Made by a program: the position numbers and the translations under genes | Assembly (NCBI GenBank): GCA_937773605.1 | Contig: CALJVP010000011.1 | Coordinates: forward strand, 1 to 57,970 | Length of the DNA: 57,970 bases | From: an uncultured SAR86 cluster bacterium | Lineage (GTDB): Bacteria > Pseudomonadota > Gammaproteobacteria > Magnimaribacterales > Magnimaribacteraceae | Direction: 5' to 3' | The notes under the pieces: generated by a model | What the model was told of the DNA's origin: nothing | What the model saw: the letters and a program-made list of their open reading frames with translations, nothing else | Databases searched by the model: none | In this document: one piece after another, positions 17,573 to 25,765 of the stretch | Position numbering within the stretch: position 1 is the first letter of the stretch | How the letters are laid out: the number at the start of each line of letters is the position of its first letter

Positions 17573-17599
17573 AAAAACCTGCATTAAGCAGGTTTTTTT
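17571..17599. terminator. Bidirectional rho-independent terminator
   Basis: A 12-bp perfect inverted repeat (AAAAAAACCTGC / GCAGGTTTTTTT) with an ATTAA loop. It lies between the convergent ends of ybbP and TonB receptor 2 and serves both strands, with a T-run on each side. Confidence 0.92.
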
Positions 17600-17612
17600 A
17601 CCGTCTTAACTC

Positions 17613-20498
17613 TTAATAAGCACCAAACTTATAAGTGAAAGAAATTCCACCCATTCTTGGTAAAGTTGGAGTTATGGATCTTTGGTAACCCAGTTGTTCT
17701 CCATCTGAAGTCATGTTCCTGACTCCAATCTTATCAGTGATGTTGTTAACAAATGCCATGATCTCTAAATTTTCTTCAGAGTTAACCCACGAAGCCTTAA
17801 TGTCTATACGACTAAAAGCAGGTGAAGTATCAAGACCTAAACCACTGTCATCCCAAAGAATATCATCCGTCCAAGACATCCCAATTAAGTAGTCTACCCT
17901 TCCATCGGTAACGTCTTGAGTATAGTTTACGTAAGCTGACGCTTTGTACTCAGGAATCCTTTGCATTTGCATTCCCTTAACCGGGACGTTTCTTTCTGCA
18001 ATGGTGTAGATAGAGCTTGGAGCATAAGGGTTGTTGTCATCAATCACGCCTACGTTGCCCAGTGCATCAACCATTTCTTTTGAATAAGCAGCATCAGTGA
18101 AACTAAAGTTACCACCTATCAACAATTCAGGAGAAGGCATATAGATAATATCAAACTCAAAACCTTGAGTATCAGCCTCTGGGAAACCTCTAACCGATGT
18201 GCTCGTGCCACCTAAGAAACTTTCCGTCTGAAACTGCCCATGAATATTTTCATAAAGGTATTGATAAATTGAAGCATTTATTTGCAACGTATTATCTAAG
18301 TGAGTTCCTTTATAACCTAACTCAGTAGATTCCACTGTTTCTTTGTCATAACTTGGAAATGCTGAGAAATAACCTAAGTTAAATCCACCAGCACGGTAAC
18401 CCGTTGTTTTAGACAAATACCAAAGCATGTCATCATTAGGTGTGTAATCAATGTTAACTCTGTAAGTAACATCTTCGAAATCTCTGCCCATACGCCTGTG
18501 AATGGATCGACTCATCGGTATTCCTCTGAATCTGATAACTTCATTTCCCGTTGGTGTACCGTCAGCATTTAATGCTCCCGTAGCAACGTTGTACGCAAGT
18601 AAGCCTGCTGAAGTCAATTGACTTTCAGTGTAAAGAAATAGATTTTCTTGAGCTACTTTTTGATCTTCGTGCCAAGAAGCACCTGCTGTAACACCCCAAG
18701 TTTCATTAATCTGATATTCCGTTTGGAAATACACAGCGTAAGCATCTGTTTTATTTTCAGTCTGCCATAAGAATGTAGAACCAACTGAAGGGTCAGGTCC
18801 ATTTTTAATGGTTGCGTTCTCTCCTGTCCAAGGTCCTTCTATAAAGCAAGTGTGCGTTAAGTAAGGATCACTAAAATCTGGAGTTGGTACTGCACCAAAA
18901 AGGTTAACGATTCCACAACCAACGTCCCTTGCTGAATAAGGTCCTACCATGGCCTGAGAAGCACCTACAACAGGTGCACTAGCCGTAAGAGGTCCATAAA
19001 CTGCTTGAGCTGTATACCATTGTGTGAAAGCAGAAGCATCAGCAGCCGCTATGCCATCAACGCCGTAATTAGCAGGCCCGCCATATCGTGCGCTATTACT
19101 TCCTTCTCCCGTCCAGAAATCTAAATCTTGATCAATCTCATTGTGATACTCAAAAAGACCGGCTACTAAATTCCAATCGTCACTGATGTCCCAAAATACT
19201 TGCACTTCGTTTTGCCAGTTTTCATTTTCTTGCATCGCGTGAAATTGCTCATCAAAAACAGGGTTGCCCGTTCTGTCATCATCCGTGACTCTTGTATACA
19301 GGTAGTCAGTGTAAGAACCAATGTATTTGATGGTAAGATCATCTCTTACGTCCCAAGCAACATTAATGGTACCGGCCGAGTGGCCAAAATACTCATCATT
19401 TAAACCATTTGTAGCAGCTTTTAAATCGGTACCTCTTAAAGAAGGAACCGAAGCTCCATCACCAATTGTTGTAGCATTCAAAATAGACTGATCGTAGCCG
19501 TAGGCGAAATTAGGTCTTGCAAAACCACTGTTACCCGGGTCAACTCCAGGAACTAAGTTCTGACCGTATTTCGTGATGCCGTTATGGTTGAAGGTATAAG
19601 TTTCCATTCCAGGAACCACACAATCAGCCGAAGTTCGATCCGTTAAACTTGAACACGCTGTGCCCGGAGTAACCGGCCTGTAACCATGAACCATTAAGTC
19701 GTTTCTACGAGTAGGTCCACCGTATTCGCTGGTAACGATTAATCCAGCACCTTGTGCTGAACTTATAACTCTGCCGTAACTCCTGTTATTTCCTCTGAAA
19801 TCGACGGTTACATCATCATTCATCCAACGAAGAGCCAACGTGTAATTTTCATCTTCGTAACTGTCCAGATCTTCGCCTAAACCTAAATTCTCTACCGTTC
19901 CACCTCTGCTCCTATTAACAACTATCAACCTAGCAGCTAATCGGTCTGTTAGAGGTTGGTTTACATAACCATAGACTTCAGCCACACCATAAGAACCAAC
20001 AAGGGTTCTTATTTCTGCTGCGAATTCATCACCAGGTTTTTTTGTAATAAAGTTTACCGCTCCACCTATACTGTTTCTTCCGTATAGAGTGCCCTGAGGT
20101 CCTCTTAAAATTTCAATTCGGTCTATGTCATAAAGACCATTGTCCGTTGAAGCTATTCCAAAATCTTCAGAATAAGCACCGTCATTGTAAGTGCCCACAC
20201 CTGGGTCTCCTCCTAATGCTCTGAATACCCTACCCACTCCACGTATCGATATATCGTACGGCTGGATTGTTGTTGCAGGAATATAGTTCTGCAAATCTTC
20301 TTGGTTTCTTAAATTAAGCCCTTCAATCAACGAAGAATCAAACGCCGTTATCGAAAGTGCCGTGTCTTGAATTGAAGCTGCTCTTTTTTCTGCAGTTACA
20401 ATTACTTCTTCAATTCCACCCCTATCTTCATCATCATCTGCTGAAAAAATAGGAAATGACAGAAAACTAATAACAAGTAAGTAAGTTATCTTATTCAT
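17613..20498 (-). CDS. TonB-dependent outer-membrane receptor 2
   Basis: A 961-residue receptor. Signal peptide (VISFLSFPIFSA), TonB-box-like IEEVIVTAEKRAAS, plug with IRGVGRVFRALGGDPGVGTY and DRIEILRGPQGTLYGRNSIGGAVNFITK, then a beta-barrel with long loops, ending GGISFTYKFGAY. It parallels receptor 1 along the plug and through barrel motifs such as DDMLWYLSKTTGYRAGGF and STELGYKGTHLDNTLQI, so the pair are paralogues 5.5 kb apart on the same strand. The ending FGAY extends past the usual terminal Phe by three residues. The ATG is preceded by a GGGGAGGG ribosome-binding site. Ligand unknown. Confidence 0.92.
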   Translation of the reverse strand: MNKITYLLVISFLSFPIFSADDDEDRGGIEEVIVTAEKRAASIQDTALSITAFDSSLIEGLNLRNQEDLQNYIPATTIQPYDISIRGVGRVFRALGGDPGVGTYNDGAYSEDFGIASTDNGLYDIDRIEILRGPQGTLYGRNSIGGAVNFITKKPGDEFAAEIRTLVGSYGVAEVYGYVNQPLTDRLAARLIVVNRSRGGTVENLGLGEDLDSYEDENYTLALRWMNDDVTVDFRGNNRSYGRVISSAQGAGLIVTSEYGGPTRRNDLMVHGYRPVTPGTACSSLTDRTSADCVVPGMETYTFNHNGITKYGQNLVPGVDPGNSGFARPNFAYGYDQSILNATTIGDGASVPSLRGTDLKAATNGLNDEYFGHSAGTINVAWDVRDDLTIKYIGSYTDYLYTRVTDDDRTGNPVFDEQFHAMQENENWQNEVQVFWDISDDWNLVAGLFEYHNEIDQDLDFWTGEGSNSARYGGPANYGVDGIAAADASAFTQWYTAQAVYGPLTASAPVVGASQAMVGPYSARDVGCGIVNLFGAVPTPDFSDPYLTHTCFIEGPWTGENATIKNGPDPSVGSTFLWQTENKTDAYAVYFQTEYQINETWGVTAGASWHEDQKVAQENLFLYTESQLTSAGLLAYNVATGALNADGTPTGNEVIRFRGIPMSRSIHRRMGRDFEDVTYRVNIDYTPNDDMLWYLSKTTGYRAGGFNLGYFSAFPSYDKETVESTELGYKGTHLDNTLQINASIYQYLYENIHGQFQTESFLGGTSTSVRGFPEADTQGFEFDIIYMPSPELLIGGNFSFTDAAYSKEMVDALGNVGVIDDNNPYAPSSIYTIAERNVPVKGMQMQRIPEYKASAYVNYTQDVTDGRVDYLIGMSWTDDILWDDSGLGLDTSPAFSRIDIKASWVNSEENLEIMAFVNNITDKIGVRNMTSDGEQLGYQRSITPTLPRMGGISFTYKFGAY

Positions 20499-20653
20499 GA
20501 AAACCCTCCCCAGAGTCTTTTAAAAAATTAAAACTTACTATCCTTAGAAGCCTAATTTCTTTATTTTCTAACTATTTAAAATCCTTTTAAATTAGATATA
20601 AAGCTTAAAGTACGCCTAATTTTAAGAATTTTCAAGAAAAAATTTAATAGCAA

Positions 20654-21373
20654 CTAAGCAAAAGTAAAATATGCAACAGAAAAAGCGATTAAATTATTAA
20701 TTGCATGCAAAACCATGACTAAGAACAAGGAATTATATTTCCAGCGCAAGAAACCCAAAACAAGACCTAATATAAAGAGAATAAAAAGAATTTTTACTTC
20801 GTATTGAAAATGCAAAAGCGTCCAAGCTAAGCTGGATAAGCTTATAGCTCCCCAATTACCCATGGTATTTTTTAGTTGAGATAACAAAAAACCTCGAAAA
20901 ATAAACTCTTCAATGATTGGAGCGATAATAATGGTAGTCAACACCCCTAAAATGAGAGGTTCGGACAGCATGAACTTTAAAAAAGTCACGGGAACATCTA
21001 TTTCTAATGCTCGCATGTAAATTTCTTCTAAAACAAGGAAAAAAGCTAAAAGTAGAGTAGATTTAAGAAAAACAGATTTCTTAAAAAAGAACAACCCCAA
21101 CTCGTTGGTTAGATCTAACCCTCTTTTTTGCATTCTCCATACAAAGAAATAAATAATTAAAGGAGCTGAAAGAATCATCGTCAGGTTGGTTTTAACGGGG
21201 TAGAGAATAACGTTTCCAAAAATGCCCATTTCTACTTCAGTCGGATTAAAGAAAACCCAGTCACCTGCAAAATAAAGCAATACATCAAACGGAACTGGGA
21301 ACAGATTAAAAACAAGAAGGGAAAGAACTAACGCCCATAAAGGATTAAAATTTTTTGTTTCTTGATTTGCCAT
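20654..21373 (-). CDS. CPBP-family intramembrane metalloprotease (CAAX protease-like)
   Basis: About 239 residues with six to eight membrane helices. The three CPBP motifs are present: EEFIFRG (EExxxR), TLLHF (xxxH after hydrophobic residues) and HAINN (HxxxN). These supply the metal ligands and catalytic Glu of membrane-embedded proteases related to Rce1. I prefer the ATG at 21371-21373 (MANQETKN) over the longer frame to 21442, because the extra 23 residues would overlap the divergent amidohydrolase transcript and do not look like the family N-terminus. Bacterial members process or modify membrane peptides; the role here is unknown. Confidence 0.85.
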   Translation of the reverse strand: MANQETKNFNPLWALVLSLLVFNLFPVPFDVLLYFAGDWVFFNPTEVEMGIFGNVILYPVKTNLTMILSAPLIIYFFVWRMQKRGLDLTNELGLFFFKKSVFLKSTLLLAFFLVLEEIYMRALEIDVPVTFLKFMLSEPLILGVLTTIIIAPIIEEFIFRGFLLSQLKNTMGNWGAISLSSLAWTLLHFQYEVKILFILFILGLVLGFLRWKYNSLFLVMVLHAINNLIAFSVAYFTFA

Positions 21374-21479
21374 TGTGCTGTGATTATAGATTTTATAAGT
21401 TGTTAGTGTAGAAAAAAAATTGGAAGTAATTAAAGGATTCATTATTAATGCTAAGATAAATGAAACTTGGAGAAAATTT

Positions 21480-22688
21480 ATGGCCTACGCCCCTAAAGAA
21501 AGAAATTATTACGATGCAGACAGTCACGTTATGGAATTACCCAATTTCATCATTGACTATGCTGATAAAGAATTTAAAGATCTAATACCGCCTGTTAACT
21601 ACAAAGCCAGTCTCGTGACGGATGAAGAAGTTGAAGAGATAATTAATAACGGCGGAAAGCACTCCAAAGAGCACGTAGAAGCACAGATTGCATTAGGAGA
21701 TGGCTTGATTGCTGAATCAAAAGAAATTCAAGCTTTGGGTGCCTTTGATCGAGATGACAGAAGTGTGGCCATGGACTTGCTTGGCTTTAAAAAACAACTC
21801 GTTTTTGCAACTCACAGTGTCGTCACTCCTTTCAGAGACGTCAGAGGTAAAGCCAAATACGTTGACAACCAAAAGGGAATCTCACCTGAATTGCGTTATG
21901 GAGCTACACGGGCACACAACAGAGCCATGTCGGATTTCTGCTCTGAAGATTCAAGGCTTATGGGTGTAGGGGTCATTCCTTTGCACGAACCAGAATTAGC
22001 AATGATTGAATTGGACTTTGCTATCAAGTCTGGGCTAGAAGCAATATGGATTCCTCATTATGCATGCGGAGATAGATCACCTGGGCATTTAGCATTAGAC
22101 CCTTTTTGGCAAAAACTTTCAGATGAAGGCATTCCTTTTTTAATGCACGTAGGCGGAGCACCTCTTCAATTGGATAAAAGCTGGAACGATAATGGTAAGC
22201 CACCCAGCAAGGATTGGATGGGCGGTGGAGAAAATGTTAGAGCAAAAGACATGGTCGTTATGCATCAAGGACCCGAAACTTTTATCTCGATGATGGTTTT
22301 AGATGGCGTTTTCGAAAGGCACCCTAATCTGAGAGGAGCCAGTGTTGAGTTAGGAGCTGGCTGGGTTCCTGAAATGTTACAAAGACTTGATTACGTTGTT
22401 AAAACTTGGAACAGAGTCGATAAGAACTTAGAAGACATAAAACGAAAACCTTCTGAGCAGTTAAAAGAACAAATGGCTTTTACTCCCTATGCCCATGAGG
22501 ATGTAGGATTGTTGATGGATGCTTCGAGTCCAGAACTTTACCTTTTCTCTAGTGACTACCCGCACGTAGAAGGCACGAGAGACCCCATAGGAAAGTTTGA
22601 AAAAACACTTTTAAATCATGACGAAAGTAAAAAAGACCTGTTTTATTCTGAAAACTTCCTAAGAATTTTTCCTGGAGCAAGGGTATAA
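21480..22688 (+). CDS. Amidohydrolase-2 family metal-dependent hydrolase/decarboxylase
   Basis: About 402 residues. The start at 21480 (MAYAPKERNYYDADSH) is preferred over a TTG at 21420. It has a GGAG ribosome-binding site at suitable spacing, and its N-terminus matches the related gene at 23882-25047 (MPYAHREDIYDADTH). The DADSH motif supplies the first metal ligands of the TIM-barrel amidohydrolase-2 (ACMSD-like) superfamily; later metal and active-site segments are PFLMHVGGAP, MVLDGVFERHPNL and FSSDYPHVEG. Family members decarboxylate or hydrolyse aromatic and related carboxylates, and the substrate is not readable. No signal peptide. Confidence 0.85.
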   Translation: MAYAPKERNYYDADSHVMELPNFIIDYADKEFKDLIPPVNYKASLVTDEEVEEIINNGGKHSKEHVEAQIALGDGLIAESKEIQALGAFDRDDRSVAMDLLGFKKQLVFATHSVVTPFRDVRGKAKYVDNQKGISPELRYGATRAHNRAMSDFCSEDSRLMGVGVIPLHEPELAMIELDFAIKSGLEAIWIPHYACGDRSPGHLALDPFWQKLSDEGIPFLMHVGGAPLQLDKSWNDNGKPPSKDWMGGGENVRAKDMVVMHQGPETFISMMVLDGVFERHPNLRGASVELGAGWVPEMLQRLDYVVKTWNRVDKNLEDIKRKPSEQLKEQMAFTPYAHEDVGLLMDASSPELYLFSSDYPHVEGTRDPIGKFEKTLLNHDESKKDLFYSENFLRIFPGARV

Positions 22689-22697
22689 AAAAATAAG

Positions 22698-22725
22698 TTG
22701 ATTTATTACTTTTCAAAACTATAAT
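22698..22725 (+). promoter_or_regulatory. Near-consensus sigma-70 promoter for the ompW-acpP leader
   Basis: TTGATT (22698-22703) and TATAAT (22720-22725), separated by 16 bases. Transcription would begin about 6-8 bases downstream, at about 22731-22733, which is the first base of the riboswitch-like stem. The match of promoter and RNA start supports a genuine independent transcript. Confidence 0.75.
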
Positions 22726-22730
22726 TCCTT

Positions 22731-22785
22731 ACGCACCGATTTGGATCCAGCTTGCGGGTGCTTTATAAATTCAGCTAAATAGGAA
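22731..22785 (+). promoter_or_regulatory. SAM-II/SAM-V-like S-adenosylmethionine riboswitch aptamer
   Basis: The order of conserved blocks matches the SAM-II/SAM-V pseudoknot family: GCACC, GATTTGG, CCAGCTTGCGG, GGTGC, TTTATAAA, CAGCTAAA, then an AGGA. Stem P1 is GCACC (22733-22737) with GGTGC (22757-22761). The pseudoknot can be AGCT (22749-22752) with AGCT (22773-22776). The nearest sequence I recall is the marine metagenomic SAM-II aptamer (GATTTAA... TGATAAATGTAGCTAAA). These small riboswitches bind SAM and usually repress methionine or SAM synthesis genes by sequestering the ribosome-binding site or promoting termination. Here the downstream gene is ompW, which is atypical. I cannot decide between SAM-II and SAM-V without a covariance search. 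Confidence 0.75.
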
Positions 22786-22836
22786 TATCTTTTTTAAAGA
22801 CTTATTTAGCAATAGCTGGTGGTTTTTATAATTAAC

Positions 22837-22943
22837 ATCAAGAGTAGAGTTTAACTCTCGCCAACCTGCCTACCCAGGCAAGGTGGATTAGAATGTGGCT
22901 TACCGCAAAAAAATGGGTAACACTAAAGGAAGCTCTTCTTGAT
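22837..22943 (+). ncRNA. Unassigned structured leader domain (multi-helix junction) before ompW
   Basis: A 7-bp closing helix pairs ATCAAGA (22837-22843) with TCTTGAT (22937-22943). Between the arms are three hairpins: GAGT-TTA-ACTC (22848-22858); CCAACCTGCCT with AGGCAAGGTGG around an ACCC loop, with two mismatches; and GTG...TTACC with GGTAA-CAC. This is a four-way-junction arrangement of about 107 nucleotides. It ends 8 bases before the GGAG ribosome-binding site (22951-22954) of ompW. It matches no riboswitch class I recall (I compared glycine, lysine, cobalamin, TPP, Mn, c-di-GMP, THF and fluoride consensus elements from memory). Folding is by eye. Confidence 0.45.
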
Positions 22944-22959
22944 AAAATAAGGAGATAGC

Positions 22960-23613
22960 ATGAATTTTGCTAAATTATCAGCGGTCAGTCTGTTACTGAC
23001 AATATCCGTCTTTTCAGGATTTTCTCAAGCAATTGAAAAAGGAGACTGGATTGTGAGAGGAGGCTATACAAATATAAACCCTGCCTCAAACAACGGTGAA
23101 GTTGTAAATCTTAGGGATAAATCCAATCTTACTGCAACTTTTGCTTATCTAGTTACAGACAATGTAGGAGTGGAAGTTTTGGCAGGCCTTCCCTTTGAGC
23201 ACGAAATCTTTGACAAGGCCCTTGGTACAGGCTTAAAGATTGGTTCTGGAAAACACCTACCGCCTACGGTTACCCTACAATATTATTTTAATAATAATTC
23301 TAATGTTCGACCGTACCTGGGTATTGGACTTAACCACACTTTCTTTTTTAAAGAAGAAACAACCGGTCCTTTATCTGGAGCCTCATTGGACATTGGATCT
23401 TCAACAGATTTAGCTTTTCAACTTGGAATAGATTGGAAATTTAATGAAAATCTTATTCTTAATTTGGATTTGAGGAAATTTAATATTGAGTCAACCGCAA
23501 CCGTTACCAACATAGACAATTCATCACTTGAGGGGGTGTTGCCTTCCACATTGTCTTTTGAAGTTCCTATTGACCCTTTAACAATAGGGTTGAGTTTAGC
23601 TTGGGAGTTTTAG
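22960..23613 (+). CDS. OmpW-family outer-membrane protein
   Basis: A 217-residue eight-stranded outer-membrane barrel. A signal peptide (residues 1-25, ending SQA) is followed by [15 protein letters not shown], the OmpW start pattern, and by [12 protein letters not shown] and [14 protein letters not shown], the family's central motif. It ends in SLAWEF with the terminal Phe needed for barrel assembly. OmpW barrels form small hydrophobic channels. The ATG has a GGAG ribosome-binding site six bases upstream. The gene follows a long structured leader and is four bases from acpP, implying a two-gene transcript. Confidence 0.92.
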   Translation: MNFAKLSAVSLLLTISVFSGFSQAIEKGDWIVRGGYTNINPASNNGEVVNLRDKSNLTATFAYLVTDNVGVEVLAGLPFEHEIFDKALGTGLKIGSGKHLPPTVTLQYYFNNNSNVRPYLGIGLNHTFFFKEETTGPLSGASLDIGSSTDLAFQLGIDWKFNENLILNLDLRKFNIESTATVTNIDNSSLEGVLPSTLSFEVPIDPLTIGLSLAWEF

Positions 23614-23617
23614 ACTA

Positions 23618-23848
23618 ATGAATACTACAGAAAGAGTTCAAAAAATTGTTTGCGAACAACTTGGTGTGTCTGTGGAAGAAGTTAAACTTGAAACTACTTT
23701 TATTGAAGATCTTGGTGCCGACTCACTTGATACGGTTGAATTGGTTATGGCTTTTGAAGAAGAGTTTAAAATTGAAATTTCTGATGAAGAAGCAGAAAAA
23801 ATTCAAACGGTTAAGCTAGCCGTTGATTACATAACAGATAACTCTTAA
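23618..23848 (+). CDS. acpP: Acyl carrier protein
   Basis: A 76-residue, acidic, helical protein carrying fatty-acyl intermediates as thioesters on a phosphopantetheine arm. The attachment site is Ser36 in [11 protein letters not shown]. Helix 2 and the [16 protein letters not shown] segment are typical. It would be the usual fatty-acid-synthesis ACP, but here it lies downstream of ompW instead of next to fabG/fabF. The gap of four bases suggests co-transcription with ompW, or an internal promoter within ompW. A terminator follows. Confidence 0.95.
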   Translation: MNTTERVQKIVCEQLGVSVEEVKLETTFIEDLGADSLDTVELVMAFEEEFKIEISDEEAEKIQTVKLAVDYITDNS

Positions 23849-23854
23849 TCCTAG

Positions 23855-23881
23855 AAAAGGGGCTATTTAGCCCCTTTTTTT
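23855..23881. terminator. Bidirectional rho-independent terminator
   Basis: Perfect AAAAGGGGCT / AGCCCCTTTT stem with an ATTT loop and T-run, directly after acpP. It also serves the convergent amidohydrolase gene on the minus strand. Confidence 0.92.
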
Positions 23882-25047
23882 CTAAAGATGACTACCTAGA
23901 AGCTGTTTAAAATTTTGAGTATAGAATTTACTTTTAACTTCTTCGCTGATGTTATTCATTGTTCTTTCATATCTGCTTATAGGATCGTCCGTTCCTTCGT
24001 GGTGAGGGTAGTCTGTTGCAAACATTAATAAGTCAGCAGCTCCACTTTCTAAAATCCATCCGATGTCTTCTCCAGGAAAAGGGGTAAGTTTTATATGATT
24101 CTGTACATACTCAGAAGGCAGCATTTTAACGTGAGATAAATCTTGAAGTCTTCTGAAAGCTCTGAAAGATTGATCAAGGTGTTTCATCCAAGAGATCACC
24201 CAGGAAGCTCCTAACTCAACCACCCCTACCCTTAGTTTTGGAAAACGATTAAACACTCCATCAAATATCATTGCAGCAAGAAAGAGTTCTGCACAATAAC
24301 TAATTCCCATATAGGCCAAAGCATCTCTAGGCGCGTCGCCTTCTTTGTGTTGAGGAACCGAACCAGCATTGTTATAAAAAGACAAAGGGACAGGATCCCA
24401 GCTATTATCTATTCCCACATGAAGAGTTATGGCCATGTCGGCTTCCTGTATGCCTTTCCAAATTGGATCAAAATCTGGATGGGTAGAAGATTTACTACCT
24501 ACAGGGGCTATGGTGTCTATAGCAACAACAGAAAAATTTTTATTAATTGCATCATTCAAAAAGTTAAGTGCTACCTCTTCTCCAAAATGAAAGGGAATGT
24601 ATGCAACGCCGTGCATTCTAGAATCATCTTGACAGAAACTAGCCATGCCTCGATTTAATGCCTTAACACCTCCTATAACAACTTGATCATCTTTTGAAGC
24701 CAAAACTTGATCAAAGGCACTTGTAGGAAAGACTATGTGCCCTTTAAAACCCAGAAGGTCATTTGCTAAAATTCTTTCATTAGAATCAAAAGCCCCTAAC
24801 CCATCCCAGCCTTTATGACTCCAGTCCATAAATTCGTCTTTGGCTTTAATTAATACTTCGGGTGACGATTGTCTTTCATTAAATTTCTTAATGGAGTCGT
24901 CAATTCTTTTAATGTATCTTCGTCTCCTTCAACTATAGGCTCAAGCCTATCTCTTATATCTTTATCAGCGAACTCATATATCCAATCCGGTCTCTCCATC
25001 ATGTGAGTGTCAGCATCGTAAATATCTTCTCTGTGAGCGTATGGCAT
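23882..25047 (-). pseudogene. Amidohydrolase-2 family protein broken by a single-base frameshift
   Basis: Two frames together make one protein of about 388 residues. The first (24850-25047, 65 residues) has MPYAHREDIYDADTHMMERP, the metal-binding N-terminus. The second (stop at 23882, open from about 24940 downwards; first internal ATG at 24829) has GLGAFDSNER, TLHVGIDNSW, MIFDGVFNRFPKL and FATDYPHHEGTDDP. The whole mirrors the intact relative at 21480-22688. The coding frame shifts between the TGA at about 24935 and the stop of the first frame at 24850, most likely within 24905-24935. Adding one base restores frame, and the total length (1166+1) is divisible by three. This may be a real mutation or a consensus error. 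If intact, it is a second enzyme of the same superfamily. Confidence 0.8.
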
Positions 25048-25101
25048 GTTTCTTTCCTTTTAATTCATCTTATCACTTGCAACTGATAGTAAACTACGAA
25101 C

Positions 25102-25728
25102 ATGCTTAATCTATTCGTAGAAAATTTTGTAATTGTATTCGTTGCAATTGATCCAATCGGTCTGCTTCCAATATTCGCAACCTTTACCCAAGGACTCAGT
25201 AAAAGTGATATCTTTAAATTAACTCTGCGCAGCAGCACAACAGCATTTATTGTATTACTGTTATTTTGGGTATTGGGATCCGCTATTCTGGATTTTATGG
25301 GCATCAATATTCACTCTTTTAGAATTATTGGAGGCCTCTTTTTGTTGATCATTGCCTATCAGATGGTCTTTGAACAACGGCAAGAAAAAAGACAAGATAC
25401 GGTTGAAAAAGCCATGAGCGATGAAGCTCTTACTTCTCTTGCAACATTTCCTCTCGCCATCCCCTTTATTGCTGGCCCAGGAGCAATAACAATAGTCATG
25501 CTTCTTTCAGAAAAAGGAAACAGTACTCTTCAAGAACAAGTGATAGGTTTTAGTCCCGTTGTCGTCGTCATAGCTCTTACCGCTCTATCTTTGTGGCTTT
25601 CTTCAAAGCTTGTTAATCTTTTACCGCTCTCTGCTATAGGTATATTGCAAAGAACTTTTGGGTTATTGTTGGGGGCTCTTTCTGTCGAGTTTGTTATACA
25701 AGGTATAAGGCAAGCTTTCAGTATATAA
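25102..25728 (+). CDS. MarC-family integral membrane protein
   Basis: A 208-residue protein with six membrane helices. It has the MarC/UPF0056 pattern: FVAIDPIGLLPIFATFTQG at the N-terminus, GLFLLIIAYQMVF, FPLAIPFIAGPGAITIVMLL in the middle, and IQRTFGLLLGALSVEFVIQGI at the end, where a second DPxG-like segment is common. The family was once thought to give multidrug resistance; its transport activity is unproven. It stands alone, divergent from the broken amidohydrolase and convergent with the LOG-like gene. Confidence 0.88.
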   Translation: MLNLFVENFVIVFVAIDPIGLLPIFATFTQGLSKSDIFKLTLRSSTTAFIVLLLFWVLGSAILDFMGINIHSFRIIGGLFLLIIAYQMVFEQRQEKRQDTVEKAMSDEALTSLATFPLAIPFIAGPGAITIVMLLSEKGNSTLQEQVIGFSPVVVVIALTALSLWLSSKLVNLLPLSAIGILQRTFGLLLGALSVEFVIQGIRQAFSI

Positions 25729-25765
25729 AATCTGATTCTGGATTTTCTAGTTAAAAATGTTATTT

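Noticed and set aside
21374-21442. A 23-residue N-terminal extension of the CPBP protease
   Set aside because: It runs into the divergent gene's leader and has no family resemblance; the internal ATG at 21373 fits better.
21420-21479. A 20-residue N-terminal extension of the amidohydrolase from a TTG start
   Set aside because: The ATG at 21480 has a ribosome-binding site and an N-terminus matching the related gene; the extension has neither.
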